From the NCBI RefSeq assembly GCF_002407185.1, contig NZ_CP023563.1, positions 3,658,001 through 3,722,000 on the forward strand: DNA of 64,000 bases, written 5' to 3'. The first letter of the stretch is position 1, and each line of letters opens with the position of its first letter. Both the position numbers and the translations under genes were made by a program. Of the stretch, positions 51,744 through 60,611 are shown piece by piece. This DNA is from Brachybacterium vulturis (GTDB lineage Bacteria; Actinomycetota; Actinomycetes; Actinomycetales; Dermabacteraceae). The notes below the pieces were generated by a model that did not search any database, was not told the origin of the DNA, and saw only the letters and a list, made by a program, of their open reading frames with translations.

Positions 51744-52016
51744 GGCGCTCCTTCGTCCGAGATCGGGGCCTCGGGATGCACAGGGAGGGCGGTGCTCGCG
51801 CCGAGCCGGCGGCATGCAGGCTCGGATTTCGGGGCACCGCCATGGATGGGGTCGACGGTACCCGCTCGGAGCCACCGCCCTCGCGCCCCTGACCGGGCGA
51901 CCGCGGCGGCGGCATCGCTCCGGGCCTCCTCGGCGGCCGCAGGGAGCACGGGCCGCCCCGACGACGGGCGGGGCGGCGAGCATCCGCCGCCCGGCCACCG
52001 CCGTCGGGAGCGCGGG

Positions 52017-52547
52017 TCAGCGCTGCTGCGGGGTGCGGGTCTCCGCGCTGATGAACCAGGCCTGCTGCTCGAGCTTCTCGAGGATGCCGTGGAGGATGTC
52101 CGCCGAGGTGGGATCGGCGTCGTCGACCTCGTCATGGACGGTGCGCATGGTGCCCACCGTCTTCTCGATCGCCGAGGTCATCAGGTCGATCGCGTCGTGG
52201 GTGTGCACCTCGCCCTGCGGGAACTCCGGCAGGGCGGTCTGCTCGGCGACGACGGCCGGCCGGGCATCGGGCGTCGCGTGGAGGGCGCGCATCCGCTCGG
52301 CGACGTCGTCCGCGCTCGCCCGGGCGATGTCGACGACCTCATCGAGGTTCAGGTGCAGATCCCGGAAGTTCGGGCCCACGATGTTCCAGTGCGCCTGCTT
52401 GCCCACCAGATGCAGCGCGGTGAGATCCACGAGGACGGCCTGGAGATTCTTGGCCAGCGCCGCCGGGGCGAGGAAGCCGCTCTCGGCGTTCTCCTTCTTC
52501 GTGCGCTTCGCGCCGGCGGATGCGGGGACTGCAACGGTCTCGTTCAT
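52017..52547 (-). CDS. dps: Dps-family DNA-binding ferritin-like protein
   Basis: A 176-residue iron-storing, DNA-protecting protein. The ferroxidase site spans two subunits: His in KQAHWNIVGP and His/Asp/Glu in FRDLHLNLDEVVD. A Lys-rich N-terminal extension (GAKRTKKEN) is a likely DNA-binding tail. FISAETR near the end is typical. Family length is 150-190. The ATG at 52547 is preceded by AGGAGGAGCT. Confidence 0.9.
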   Translation of the reverse strand: MNETVAVPASAGAKRTKKENAESGFLAPAALAKNLQAVLVDLTALHLVGKQAHWNIVGPNFRDLHLNLDEVVDIARASADDVAERMRALHATPDARPAVVAEQTALPEFPQGEVHTHDAIDLMTSAIEKTVGTMRTVHDEVDDADPTSADILHGILEKLEQQAWFISAETRTPQQR

Positions 52548-52724
52548 GAGAGCTCCTCCTGGTCGATGAACTGCTCGGTCGCTCCCCACGCTAACGAGCA
52601 CCGTCGGGCGCGGCAACGTTCCGGGACGAATGGTCGAGGCGGGGGAAGATCGTGGAGTCGGGGCCGACCGCGACGGTCTGGGCCGGTGGCGCGCGAGCCG
52701 GCACCCCGAGCTCACGATCGCCAG

Positions 52725-52741
52725 CTGCCCGCTGCGGGCAG
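52725..52741. terminator. Short perfect hairpin in the dps/ABC gap
   Basis: CTGCCCG-CTG-CGGGCAG forms a 7-bp GC-rich stem. A GCTTTTCC stretch lies 11 bp downstream on the plus strand. Neither neighbour ends nearby on the plus strand, so its role is uncertain. Confidence 0.3.
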
Positions 52742-52760
52742 GGACGCACAGCTTTTCCGT

Positions 52761-53000
52761 TCAGCTCTCCCGGTCCAGCAGCTGCAGGACGTCGTTCGCC
52801 TGGAAGAACTCCGAGCGGCGATACCTCCCGGATCCCGGGGTGAGGATCTCGCGGCGAGAGCCGGCAGGTAGTAGGCGAAGGTGCCTCCTCGACGCGCCGA
52901 CGAGGGGGCACCGCGGAAGTCCGGCGCCTGATGACCAGTGCGCCAGGTGCCATGGATGCCCATCGGACCTCCTCAGTGAACTGTAGATAGCTGACGTCAA
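52761..53000 (-). pseudogene. Probable gene remnant (Fic-like C-terminal tail?)
   Basis: An open frame of 79 codons whose last part (RREILTPGSGRYRRSEFFQANDVLQLLDRES) looks like the closing helix of a winged-helix or Fic-family protein, while the first part has no protein-like character. A second frame on the same strand (52712-52963) reads into AYYLPALAARS, suggesting a frameshifted, decayed gene. The surrounding 500 bp (52548-53051) hold no complete gene. Identification is tentative. Confidence 0.3.
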
Positions 53001-53051
53001 CTCAAGGTCACCGAGGGTTGCAGTTCGACGCCGTGGAGACCGAGCATCCGG

Positions 53052-54710
53052 TCATGAGGCGGGGACCGTGTCGGGGCGGAGCTGGGCAGCCTGTCGGCCT
53101 GCGCCGGGGATCGCGGCCAGCAGCGCCCGGGTGTACTCGTGGTGGGGGTCCTCGAGCACCTGCTGCACAGGACCGGCCTCGACCTGCCGGCCGCGACGCA
53201 GCACCGAGACGGTGTCGGCGACCTGCCGCACCACGGCGAGATCATGCGAGATCAGCAGGTAGGTCAGCCCCAGCTCGTCCTGCAGGCGGGCCAGCAGGCG
53301 CAGGATCTGTGCCTGCACCGTCACGTCCAGGGCGGAGACCGCCTCGTCGAGGACCACCAGCTCGGGCTGCAGGATCAGTGCGCGGGCGATCGCGACGCGC
53401 TGGCGCTGCCCGCCGGAGAGCTCCCGGGGGCGCCGGCTCGCGACCGTCGGGGGCAGGGAGACCAGCTCGAGGTGGTGCAGCGCGGCCGAGCGGCGCTGGG
53501 ACCGGGTGCCGCGGCGGGTGTTGCGCAGCGGCTCCTCGAGGATCGCGGCGATGCTCTGTCGCGGGTCGAGGGAGCCGAAGGGGTTCTGGTGGACCAGCTG
53601 CACGGTGGAGCGGAAGTCGCGCAGCGCCCTCCCGCCGAGCGCGGTCACCTCGGTGCCGGCCACCTCGATGCTGCCGGCCGTGGGGCGGCGGAATCCGGCG
53701 ATCGCCCGGCCGGTGGTGGTCTTGCCGGAGCCGGACTCCCCCACCAGGGCGTGGGTGGTGCCGGGGGTGATGTCGAAGCAGATCCCCTCGACCGCGACGA
53801 AGGGGTCGCTGCCGGGCCGGGGGAACTCCTGGCGCAGCTCGCGCACCCGCACCAGGGGTGCCTGCCCGGGCGCGGGGCGGTGGGGGCTGCGGTCCACCAC
53901 CTGGCGCAGCGAGGGGGCGTCGTGCAGCAGGGTGCGGGTAAAGTCGGCCGTCGGCGCAGCGAGCACCGCGGCACCGGGCCCGGATTCCTCGATCCGTCCG
54001 CCGCGCATCACCACCAGCTGGTCGGCGCGGTCGGCGGCGACGGCGAGGTCGTGGGTGATCAGCAGGACTCCCGCACCCGTGGCATCGCGCAGCTCGTCGA
54101 TGAGGTCCAGCACGGTGGCCTGGACGGTGACGTCCAGCGCGCTGGTGGGCTCGTCGGCGATCAGCAGATCGGGGTCCAGGGCCAGGGCGGCCGCGATCAG
54201 AACCCGTTGACGCATCCCGCCGGAGAGCTCATGAGGATATTGGCGGGCCCTCAGGGCGGGGTGGTCCAGACCGACCCGGTCCAGCAGCTCGTGCACGCGA
54301 GCGGTGATCCGCGCCCGGTCGCGCCAGCCGTGGATCCGCAGCGGTTCGGCCACGCTCGCCCCGATGGTCCGCACCGGGTCCAGGGAGCTGGTGGGGTCCT
54401 GCGGGATCAGGCCGATGCGGGTGCCCCGCAGTCCGCGCCAGGCGTGCTCGGGAAGACCCACCAGGTCCTGGCGCGAGCCGTCGGGCCCCCTGAGCTCGAT
54501 GGAACCGCCGGTGACGCGGCCGTTCTCGGGCAGCAGCCCGATCGCGGCCTGGGCGACGGAGGACTTCCCGGACCCGGACTCCCCGACCAGTGCGGTGACC
54601 TGGCCGCGCGCGACACTCAGGTCGATGCCGCGCACCGCGTCGACGGCGGTCCGGCGGGTGCGGTAGGTGAGGGACAGGTCCGTGATCTCCAGCAGGGGCG
54701 GGACGCTCAT
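53052..54710 (-). CDS. Dipeptide/oligopeptide-type ABC ATPase, fused dimer
   Basis: A 552-residue protein with two complete ABC domains, as DppD-DppF fusions. First half: Walker A GESGSGKSS, LSGGMRQRVLIA, Walker B LLIADEPTSALD. Second half: GESGSGKTT, VHQNPFGSLDPRQS, LSGGQRQRVAIARA, LVVLDEAVSALD. The second-half Walker B reads DEA rather than DEP. It energises the importer formed by the next genes, overlapping the permease by 4 bp. Last gene of its operon. Confidence 0.9.
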   Translation of the reverse strand: MSVPPLLEITDLSLTYRTRRTAVDAVRGIDLSVARGQVTALVGESGSGKSSVAQAAIGLLPENGRVTGGSIELRGPDGSRQDLVGLPEHAWRGLRGTRIGLIPQDPTSSLDPVRTIGASVAEPLRIHGWRDRARITARVHELLDRVGLDHPALRARQYPHELSGGMRQRVLIAAALALDPDLLIADEPTSALDVTVQATVLDLIDELRDATGAGVLLITHDLAVAADRADQLVVMRGGRIEESGPGAAVLAAPTADFTRTLLHDAPSLRQVVDRSPHRPAPGQAPLVRVRELRQEFPRPGSDPFVAVEGICFDITPGTTHALVGESGSGKTTTGRAIAGFRRPTAGSIEVAGTEVTALGGRALRDFRSTVQLVHQNPFGSLDPRQSIAAILEEPLRNTRRGTRSQRRSAALHHLELVSLPPTVASRRPRELSGGQRQRVAIARALILQPELVVLDEAVSALDVTVQAQILRLLARLQDELGLTYLLISHDLAVVRQVADTVSVLRRGRQVEAGPVQQVLEDPHHEYTRALLAAIPGAGRQAAQLRPDTVPAS

Positions 54711-55570
54711 GCCTGCTCCCCCTTTCCGATGGCCGTGCTGAGGCGGTTGGTGGACAGGACCACTGCGGCCACCACCAGGCCGGGCAGCAGGGTCAGCCAC
54801 CAGGCGGTGGCGACGTAGTCGCGGCCCTCGGCGATCAGCAGCCCCCATTCGGGGGTGGGCGGCGGTGCGCCGTAGCCGAGGAACCCGAGGGTGGAGATCT
54901 GCAGGATCGCCGAGCCCAGCTGCAGCGCGGCGAGCGCGGTGACGGGGGCTGCGGAGTTGGGCAGGATGTGGCGCCACAGGATGCTCGGCAGGGTCCCGCC
55001 GGAGCCGAGGGCGGCCTCGACGTACTCGCTGCGCCGCACCGCGATCACCCGGGAGCGGGACAATCGCGCGAAGGTCGCGATCGAGGTGATGCCCACGGCG
55101 ATCGCCGCGTTGGTGGTGCCGAAGCCCAGCAGGATCACCACCGACAGCGACAGCAGCAGGCCGGGGATGGCCAGCAGCACGTCCACCCCCCGCATCAGCG
55201 TCTCCTCGACGGCGCCGCCGACGGTCCCGGCGATCGCCCCGATCGTGGTGCCGGCCACCAGGCCGACGGCGACGGCGATCAGTGCGGCGGTGATCGAGTG
55301 GGAGGCGCCGTGGACCACCCGGGCGAAGACGTCGCGGCCGGTCGCGTCGGTGCCGAACCAGTGCACGACGCTCGGGGATCGGAGCGCCTCGGTGCTCGAG
55401 GCGGTGGGGCTGTACCCGGTGAACAGACCCGGCGCCAGCGCCCAGACGAGGGCGAGCAGCAGCACCAGGGCGGAGAGCACCACCGTGGGGCGCAGGGCCG
55501 GGCGGCGAGCCCGCCGGGCCCGCTGACCGGTGCGCGCGCGGGCGCCGTCGGTGAGGGTCACGGTGCTCAT
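54707..55570 (-). CDS. ABC permease, DppC/OppC type
   Basis: A 287-residue permease with about six helices. The periplasmic segment HWFGTDATGRDVFARVVHGA is a hallmark of the DppC branch, and the EAA loop is YVEAALGSGGTLPSILWRHILPNS. ATGA overlap with both the upstream permease and the downstream ATPase. Confidence 0.9.
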   Translation of the reverse strand: MSTVTLTDGARARTGQRARRARRPALRPTVVLSALVLLLALVWALAPGLFTGYSPTASSTEALRSPSVVHWFGTDATGRDVFARVVHGASHSITAALIAVAVGLVAGTTIGAIAGTVGGAVEETLMRGVDVLLAIPGLLLSLSVVILLGFGTTNAAIAVGITSIATFARLSRSRVIAVRRSEYVEAALGSGGTLPSILWRHILPNSAAPVTALAALQLGSAILQISTLGFLGYGAPPPTPEWGLLIAEGRDYVATAWWLTLLPGLVVAAVVLSTNRLSTAIGKGEQA

Positions 55571-56550
55571 CGGGCCGCCACCGCCTCGCGGCGGGTCGGG
55601 GCGGCGGTCGAGGAGCGGAGCCGGGGATCCAGCACCGGGTAGAGGAGGTCCACGACGAGGTTGATCACCACGAACACCACGGCGGAGAGCACCACCACCG
55701 CCATCAGCACCGGGGTGTCGCGGGCGGCGACCGCCTGAGCCGTCACCAGGCCGACGCCCATCCTGCCGAAGACGGTCTCGGTCACGACCGCGCCGCTCAC
55801 CAGCTCCCCGAACAGCAGTCCGGCCATGGTCAGAGCCGGCAGCGTGGCGTTGCGGGCGACGCTGCGCGTCAGCAGCCACCGGGTCGAGGCGCCACGAGCA
55901 CGGGCCACGGCGACGAAGGGCTCGGCGGAGACCTCGTCGATCGAGCGGATCAGCACCTGGGCCAGCGGGGCCGCGATCGGGATCGCGAGCGTGAGCACCG
56001 GCAGGATCAACGACTGCAGCGGGCTCGCGTTCAGCACCGGCACCAGTCCCAGCCGGAAGGAGAACACCTGCAGCAGCACGATCCCGATCCAGAACACCGG
56101 CAGCGAGACCATCAGCGGCGGCAGGCCCCGCAGAGCGCTGCGCAGGGCGCGGGTGGCACCCAGGTGGCGCAGACCGCCGTGGGTGGCGACGACGGCGATC
56201 ACCACGGCGACAGTCACCGCGACCAGCAGCCCCAGGGAGGCCAGGGCCAGCGTGGAGGGGAGCGCCGCGGCCAACAGCGCGGAGACCGCCGCGCCGGTCT
56301 GCACGGAGTAGCCGAGATCCCCGCGCAGGAAGGAGGTGACCGTCTCGAGGAACTGCACGAGCGCGGGACGGTCCGCCCCGTAGGCGGCGCGGATCTCCGC
56401 GAGCTCTGCGGCGCTCAGCCCCAGGTCGGGGCTGCCGTAGCGAGCCAGCACCGCATCCCCCGGCAGGGCTGTGAGCATCACGTACGCAGCGATGAAGGCC
56501 AGGGAGAGGACCACTGCGGCACCGCCGATGCGGCGCAGGAGGTAGCGCAT
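55567..56550 (-). CDS. ABC permease, DppB/OppB type
   Basis: A 327-residue permease starting MRYLLRRIGGAAVVL, with a long periplasmic loop (DRPALVQFLETVTSFLRGDLGYSV), family-typical PVFWIGIVLLQVF, and the EAA loop FVAVARARGASTRWLLTRSVARN. It follows the binding-protein gene by 7 bp and overlaps DppC. Confidence 0.9.
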   Translation of the reverse strand: MRYLLRRIGGAAVVLSLAFIAAYVMLTALPGDAVLARYGSPDLGLSAAELAEIRAAYGADRPALVQFLETVTSFLRGDLGYSVQTGAAVSALLAAALPSTLALASLGLLVAVTVAVVIAVVATHGGLRHLGATRALRSALRGLPPLMVSLPVFWIGIVLLQVFSFRLGLVPVLNASPLQSLILPVLTLAIPIAAPLAQVLIRSIDEVSAEPFVAVARARGASTRWLLTRSVARNATLPALTMAGLLFGELVSGAVVTETVFGRMGVGLVTAQAVAARDTPVLMAVVVLSAVVFVVINLVVDLLYPVLDPRLRSSTAAPTRREAVAAR

Positions 56551-56557
56551 CGGGGCC

Positions 56558-58207
56558 TCACCCCTTCAGCCAGGCGTCAAAGAAGCTGGGCCGGCCCACG
56601 GACTCGGTGGCGAAGCCCTGCAGTGCCTCGGTATATCCGAAGACCTGCGGCTCCTCGAACAGGGGCAGGATGTACGCCTGCTCGGCGAGATGTGCCTGGG
56701 CGGCGGCCGAGGCCTCGGTGCGGCCCTCCGTCCCCGGGGTGGAGGCGATCGCGGCCAGCAGCTCGTCGAGCTCGGGATCGCCCACGCTGCCGTCGGGTTC
56801 GGTGTTCAGCAGCACGTTGCGGTTCTCCGAGGCGTACTGGGACTTCAGCACGTCGAAGTCGGCGCGTCCCACCATCGAGTGGTACATCTGCACCGTCCCG
56901 GGCTCGGCGCGCGCGGCGTTCTGGGCGGCCTGGTCGCCGGGCAGCAGCTGCACGTCGACCCCGAGCGCGGCCAGCTGCTCCTGGAGCATGGTGACGACCT
57001 CCTTCGAGCGGGGCTGCGGGAGCGCCTCGTTGACGGTGAGGGTGAGCGTCCGGCCGTCCTTCGCGCGGATGCCGTCGGCCCCGACGACCCAGCCGGCCTG
57101 ATCGAGCAGCGAGGCGGCGAGCTCGGGGTCGTGGACGTAGTGCTCGGAGGTGTCCGCGTGCCCGAGCGCGGTGGCGGCCAGGGCTCCGGTGGCCAGCGGA
57201 TAGTTCTCGGTGAACAGGGTGTCGACGATCGCCTGCCGATCGATCGCGGCGATCAGGGCCTGCCGGGTGCGGAGGTCCTCGAGAGCGGGGTCGCGGAAGC
57301 GGAAGTTCAGGCCGTTGTTCACGCCGTTGGTGGCGGCGGCGTGCAGCGAGAGGCCCTCGGCCGCGAACCGGGGCTCGTCAGGGGCTTCGATCTGACGGGC
57401 CAGGTGGGCCTGTCCCGAGGTGACGGTGCCCACGCGCACGCTGTCCTCGGCGGCGACGAGGATGTCGATCCCGTCCAGATGGGCGCGGCCGGAGTGCTGC
57501 AGGGAGGCGGGCGCCCAGGCGTAGTCCTCGCGCACGGTGAGCGAGATCCGGGTGCCGATCTGCTCCTCGGCGATCACGAAGGGGCCGGAGCCGATGATCT
57601 CCGCGGCGTTGCCGGGACCGAACTGCTGCCCGTCGCGGTCCAGCGTCGCGGAGGAGAGCAGGCCCGAGTTGATGGTGGAGACGGCCTGGGCGAAACCGGG
57701 CGCGGGGGCGGTGAAGTGGAAGCGGACGGTGACGGGGTCGAGGACCTCGCCGTGGTCGTAGTTGTTGATCGCCTCGGAGACGGTCAGAGCGCGCGCGGCA
57801 TCGCCGGTGCCGAAGAGGTCGATGTTCTTGACCACGTTCTCTGCGTCCAGCGGGGTGCCGTCGGAGTAGGTGACGTCCTCGCGCAGGGTGAAGGTGTACT
57901 CGGTGGCGTCCTCGTTGACCTCGGGCAGCGCGGTGGCGATCCACGGCTCCAGCTCGAGGGTCTCGGGATCCTGGCGCAGCAGGCGGTCGGTGATGTTGTT
58001 GACGATCCCGCCGTTGGGGTAGAAGCCGGCCGATGGCGGGTACAGCGTGGTCCAGGTCTGCGGCTCCAGATAGGTGAGGGTGCCGCCGGTGACCGGGGTG
58101 CCGTCGGCCGGTGCACCGCTGCTGCTGGCACCGCATGCCGCGAGGGTGGCCAGAGCCGGCATCGAGATGCCGAGAGCGAGTGCGGACCGACGGGTGAAGG
58201 ACGCCAT
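56558..58207 (-). CDS. ABC substrate-binding lipoprotein, family 5
   Basis: A 549-residue extracellular solute-binding protein of the DppA/OppA family. The signal has FTRRSALALGIS and lipobox LAAC. Mature features include GGTLTYLEPQTWTTLYP, TLREDVTYSDGTPLDAENVV, RQALIAAIDRQAIVDTLF and SLTVREDYAW. The family carries peptides, nickel, sugars or oligosaccharides. The sulfatase 215 bp upstream on the same strand hints that the ligand could be sulfated; inference. GGGAG precedes the ATG at 58207. Confidence 0.87.
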   Translation of the reverse strand: MASFTRRSALALGISMPALATLAACGASSSGAPADGTPVTGGTLTYLEPQTWTTLYPPSAGFYPNGGIVNNITDRLLRQDPETLELEPWIATALPEVNEDATEYTFTLREDVTYSDGTPLDAENVVKNIDLFGTGDAARALTVSEAINNYDHGEVLDPVTVRFHFTAPAPGFAQAVSTINSGLLSSATLDRDGQQFGPGNAAEIIGSGPFVIAEEQIGTRISLTVREDYAWAPASLQHSGRAHLDGIDILVAAEDSVRVGTVTSGQAHLARQIEAPDEPRFAAEGLSLHAAATNGVNNGLNFRFRDPALEDLRTRQALIAAIDRQAIVDTLFTENYPLATGALAATALGHADTSEHYVHDPELAASLLDQAGWVVGADGIRAKDGRTLTLTVNEALPQPRSKEVVTMLQEQLAALGVDVQLLPGDQAAQNAARAEPGTVQMYHSMVGRADFDVLKSQYASENRNVLLNTEPDGSVGDPELDELLAAIASTPGTEGRTEASAAAQAHLAEQAYILPLFEEPQVFGYTEALQGFATESVGRPSFFDAWLKG

Positions 58208-58292
58208 GGAGGAACTCCCAAGGGGGTGGAGCGGACGGAGGATCACGGCGGCTGGCCGCGATCCCCAGTAGACCACCAAGCCCAAAGTTTTC

Positions 58293-58309
58293 CTATGCGG
58301 AGTTCATAG
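58293..58309. promoter_or_regulatory. Short dyad upstream of the family 5 ABC operon
   Basis: CTATG (58293-58297) and CATAG (58305-58309) flank a 7-bp centre about 85 bp upstream of the binding-protein ATG, in an AT-richer patch. A promoter or operator for the ABC operon is likely here. It means this operon could be transcribed independently of the sulfatase. Confidence 0.3.
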
Positions 58310-58422
58310 CGTGACATATGGCCCGTGTGGCGGGGCCTCCCCCGGGGCCGTTCACGTCGGCGCCGGACCCGGCGGGCCCGCCCGGGATCGGGCGAGCACT
58401 GCGAGCACCGTCCGCCCTCAGC

Positions 58423-59985
58423 TCACGACGTCGCCCGCCCGGGCCCCAGTCCTCTTTGGGCGTGATCGTCCAGGACGTCCTGCCAGTCGATGACGCCCTG
58501 CTCCTCGCACCACCGGGCATAGATCTGCTCGAGCTCGGCGACCAGCTCCGGGTGCTGCTGGGCGAGGTCGTGGGCCTCGATGCGGTCTGTGGTGAGGTCG
58601 TAGAGCTCCCACGGGCTGCCCCATTCACGCACCAGCTTCCAGCCGCCCCGACGGACGGCGGCGTTCCCGATGTGCTCCCAGCACAGCGTCCGCTCCGGGC
58701 CCGTCGCCTCGGGGTGCCGCCAGGAGTCCAGCAGGCTCCGCCCCGCCCCGATGGGGTCGGCGCCGACGATCTCGAGGACGGTGGGCAGGATGTCCGTGAC
58801 GTGACCCAGGTCGGGGCTCACGGCGCCGCCGGCGGGGATCCCCCCGGCGGGCCAGGAGGCCAGGAACGGGGTGGAGATCCCGCCTTCATGGACCCAGCTC
58901 TTCCACTTCCGGAACGGGGTGTTGGAGACGGTGGCCCAGTTGACGCCGTAGCTCTGGAAGGTGTCCGCCGGGCCGGGCATGATCGCCGGATCGTTCCCGA
59001 AGCGCACCGGGTCTCCGGCGCGGGTGGTGCGGGGCTCCGTCGTCCGCGGGAAGTGCGGGTTGTCCGTCGGGAGCTCCTCGGCGCACCCGCCGTTGTCCGA
59101 GAAGAACAGCACCAGGGTGTCCTCGGCGACCCCGGTCTCCTCGAGCGAGTCCAGCACCGCACCGATCCCGCGGTCCATCGCCTCGACCTGGGCGGCATAG
59201 ACCGCCATGCGCTCGCTCTCCCACCGGGCATGCTCGCCCCACTCCGGGAGGTCCTGACCGGCGGCGACGTCATGGATCTCGCTGTACAGGCCCTCCCGGT
59301 GGAGCCCGTCGAGCCGCCGCTGACGCATCCCGTCCCAGCCCTCTGCGTAGCGCTCGCGGTACTTCGCGATCTCCTGCTCGCGGGCGTGCAGCGGCCAATG
59401 CGGGGCGGTATAGGTGAGCATCGCGAGGAAGGGGACCTCGGCCTCGCCCTGGCGGCGGATGAAATCGACCGCCCGCTGGGTGACATGGTCGGTGAGGTGG
59501 AAGTCCTCCGGCAGCTCCTGCTCGTCCACGCGCTCCTCGCCGTCCATGAGCCGGGGCCGGAAGTATCCCGAGGAGCCCTGGAGGATGCCATGGAACTCGT
59601 CGAACCCGCGCCGGGTCGGCCAGGTCTCGCCGGGGTTCTCGATATCGCTGCTCAGATGCCATTTGCCGAAGAGTCCGCAGGCGTACCCGCGCCCCGAGAG
59701 GCACTCGGCGATCGTGGGCACCTCGGTGGAGAGGGAGCCGGGGTAGCCGTGCGGGCGGTTGTCGGTGGTGAGCACGCCGATCCCGACGCTGTGCGGGTTC
59801 TGGCCGGTCATCAGGGCGGCGCGGGAGGGGCTGCAGCGGGGTGTCACGTAGTAGGAGCTCATGCGGATGCCGCGGTCGGAGAGCCGGGTGAGGTGCGGGG
59901 TGTCGATCTCGCCGCCGAACGGTGCGATGTCGGAGAAGCCGAGATCGTCGGCCAGGATGATGACGATGTGGGGTCGAGCGGTCAT
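58423..59985 (-). CDS. Cys-type S1 arylsulfatase-like enzyme
   Basis: A 520-residue cytoplasmic sulfatase of the arylsulfatase (AtsA-like) branch. ADDLGFSD metal ligands, CSPSR with Cys51, LMTGQNPHSVG, FGKWHLSSD, FFSDNGGC and the AtsA-type RKWKSWVHEGGISTPFLASWP. AGGAAAG precedes the ATG. It lies just upstream of the family 5 ABC operon on the same strand. Substrate not predictable beyond an aryl- or sugar-sulfate guess. Confidence 0.88.
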   Translation of the reverse strand: MTARPHIVIILADDLGFSDIAPFGGEIDTPHLTRLSDRGIRMSSYYVTPRCSPSRAALMTGQNPHSVGIGVLTTDNRPHGYPGSLSTEVPTIAECLSGRGYACGLFGKWHLSSDIENPGETWPTRRGFDEFHGILQGSSGYFRPRLMDGEERVDEQELPEDFHLTDHVTQRAVDFIRRQGEAEVPFLAMLTYTAPHWPLHAREQEIAKYRERYAEGWDGMRQRRLDGLHREGLYSEIHDVAAGQDLPEWGEHARWESERMAVYAAQVEAMDRGIGAVLDSLEETGVAEDTLVLFFSDNGGCAEELPTDNPHFPRTTEPRTTRAGDPVRFGNDPAIMPGPADTFQSYGVNWATVSNTPFRKWKSWVHEGGISTPFLASWPAGGIPAGGAVSPDLGHVTDILPTVLEIVGADPIGAGRSLLDSWRHPEATGPERTLCWEHIGNAAVRRGGWKLVREWGSPWELYDLTTDRIEAHDLAQQHPELVAELEQIYARWCEEQGVIDWQDVLDDHAQRGLGPGRATS

Positions 59986-60119
59986 GATGCACTTTCCTCA
60001 GAGATTCTTGGGAGCCGTGCTGCACGGATCCCCTGCGGCCAGCGGCCCGGTCGGACGGCCTCAATGTACGGCCGGAGCATCGTCACGGGTGCGGGAAGGG
60101 AAGCGGTCGGGTCTTGTCG

Positions 60120-60395
60120 ATCCGCGGTAGGCGGCGACGCCGGCCCCCGATCAGCTCGGCGTCGCCGATCAGGTGGGCCGAGACGGTGGTGCTGCCACCG
60201 ATCTGGGTGTCGTCGCTGATGCTCGCCGATCGTGACCCTCAGGGTCACCTCGTCGCGATCCGGCCGTGGACGACGACCTGGCGACCGATGTGGCCGTCGG
60301 GCGCCTTGACGATGTCGCGCGGAGCGGGATCTCGGCGGCGAGGTTGCGGGCCACGGCGCCGCGCGAGGGATCCTGCTCCGCCTGCGCGGTGCGCG
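60120..60395 (-). pseudogene. Decayed coding sequence after the small acidic gene
   Basis: Three short frames on the minus strand give protein-like pieces that join only through frameshifts: AEQDPSRGAVARNLAAEIPL, then DIVKAPDGHIGRQVVVHGRIATR, then DDTQIGGSTTVSAHLIGDAELIGG. The last pieces resemble Gly-containing beta-helix or OB-like strands, but no family is certain. Stops separate the pieces. The remainder of the gap (59986-60119) shows nothing. Confidence 0.35.
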
Positions 60396-60566
60396 TCAGG
60401 CGTCGCCTTCGGGGCGGGCGTCCGCATCGGGCTCGGACCGCAGCTGATCCGCGATCTCCTCCTCCGGGCGAGGCGCGGCCGACTCGTCCTCCTCGAGCGC
60501 GGGGACGGGCGGCCCACCGGGGCCGGGGAACGGCTCGTGGTGAGGATTCTCGGATCGAGCGGTCAT
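60396..60566 (-). CDS. Small acidic proline-rich protein (56 residues)
   Basis: ATG at 60566 with GGGAGG seven bases upstream, stop at 60396. The product begins MTARSENPHHEPFPGPGGPP and is rich in Pro, Glu and Asp (VPALEEDESAAPRPEEEIADQL), strongly acidic and probably unfolded. The codon third positions are GC-rich like true genes in this window. I do not recognise a family. It is directly followed by the decayed sequence, so it could also be an intact 5' piece of an old longer gene. Confidence 0.55.
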   Translation of the reverse strand: MTARSENPHHEPFPGPGGPPVPALEEDESAAPRPEEEIADQLRSEPDADARPEGDA

Positions 60567-60611
60567 GACGATGCCTCCCTGCCGTGGTCCTGTGCGGTCA
60601 GGATATGCACA

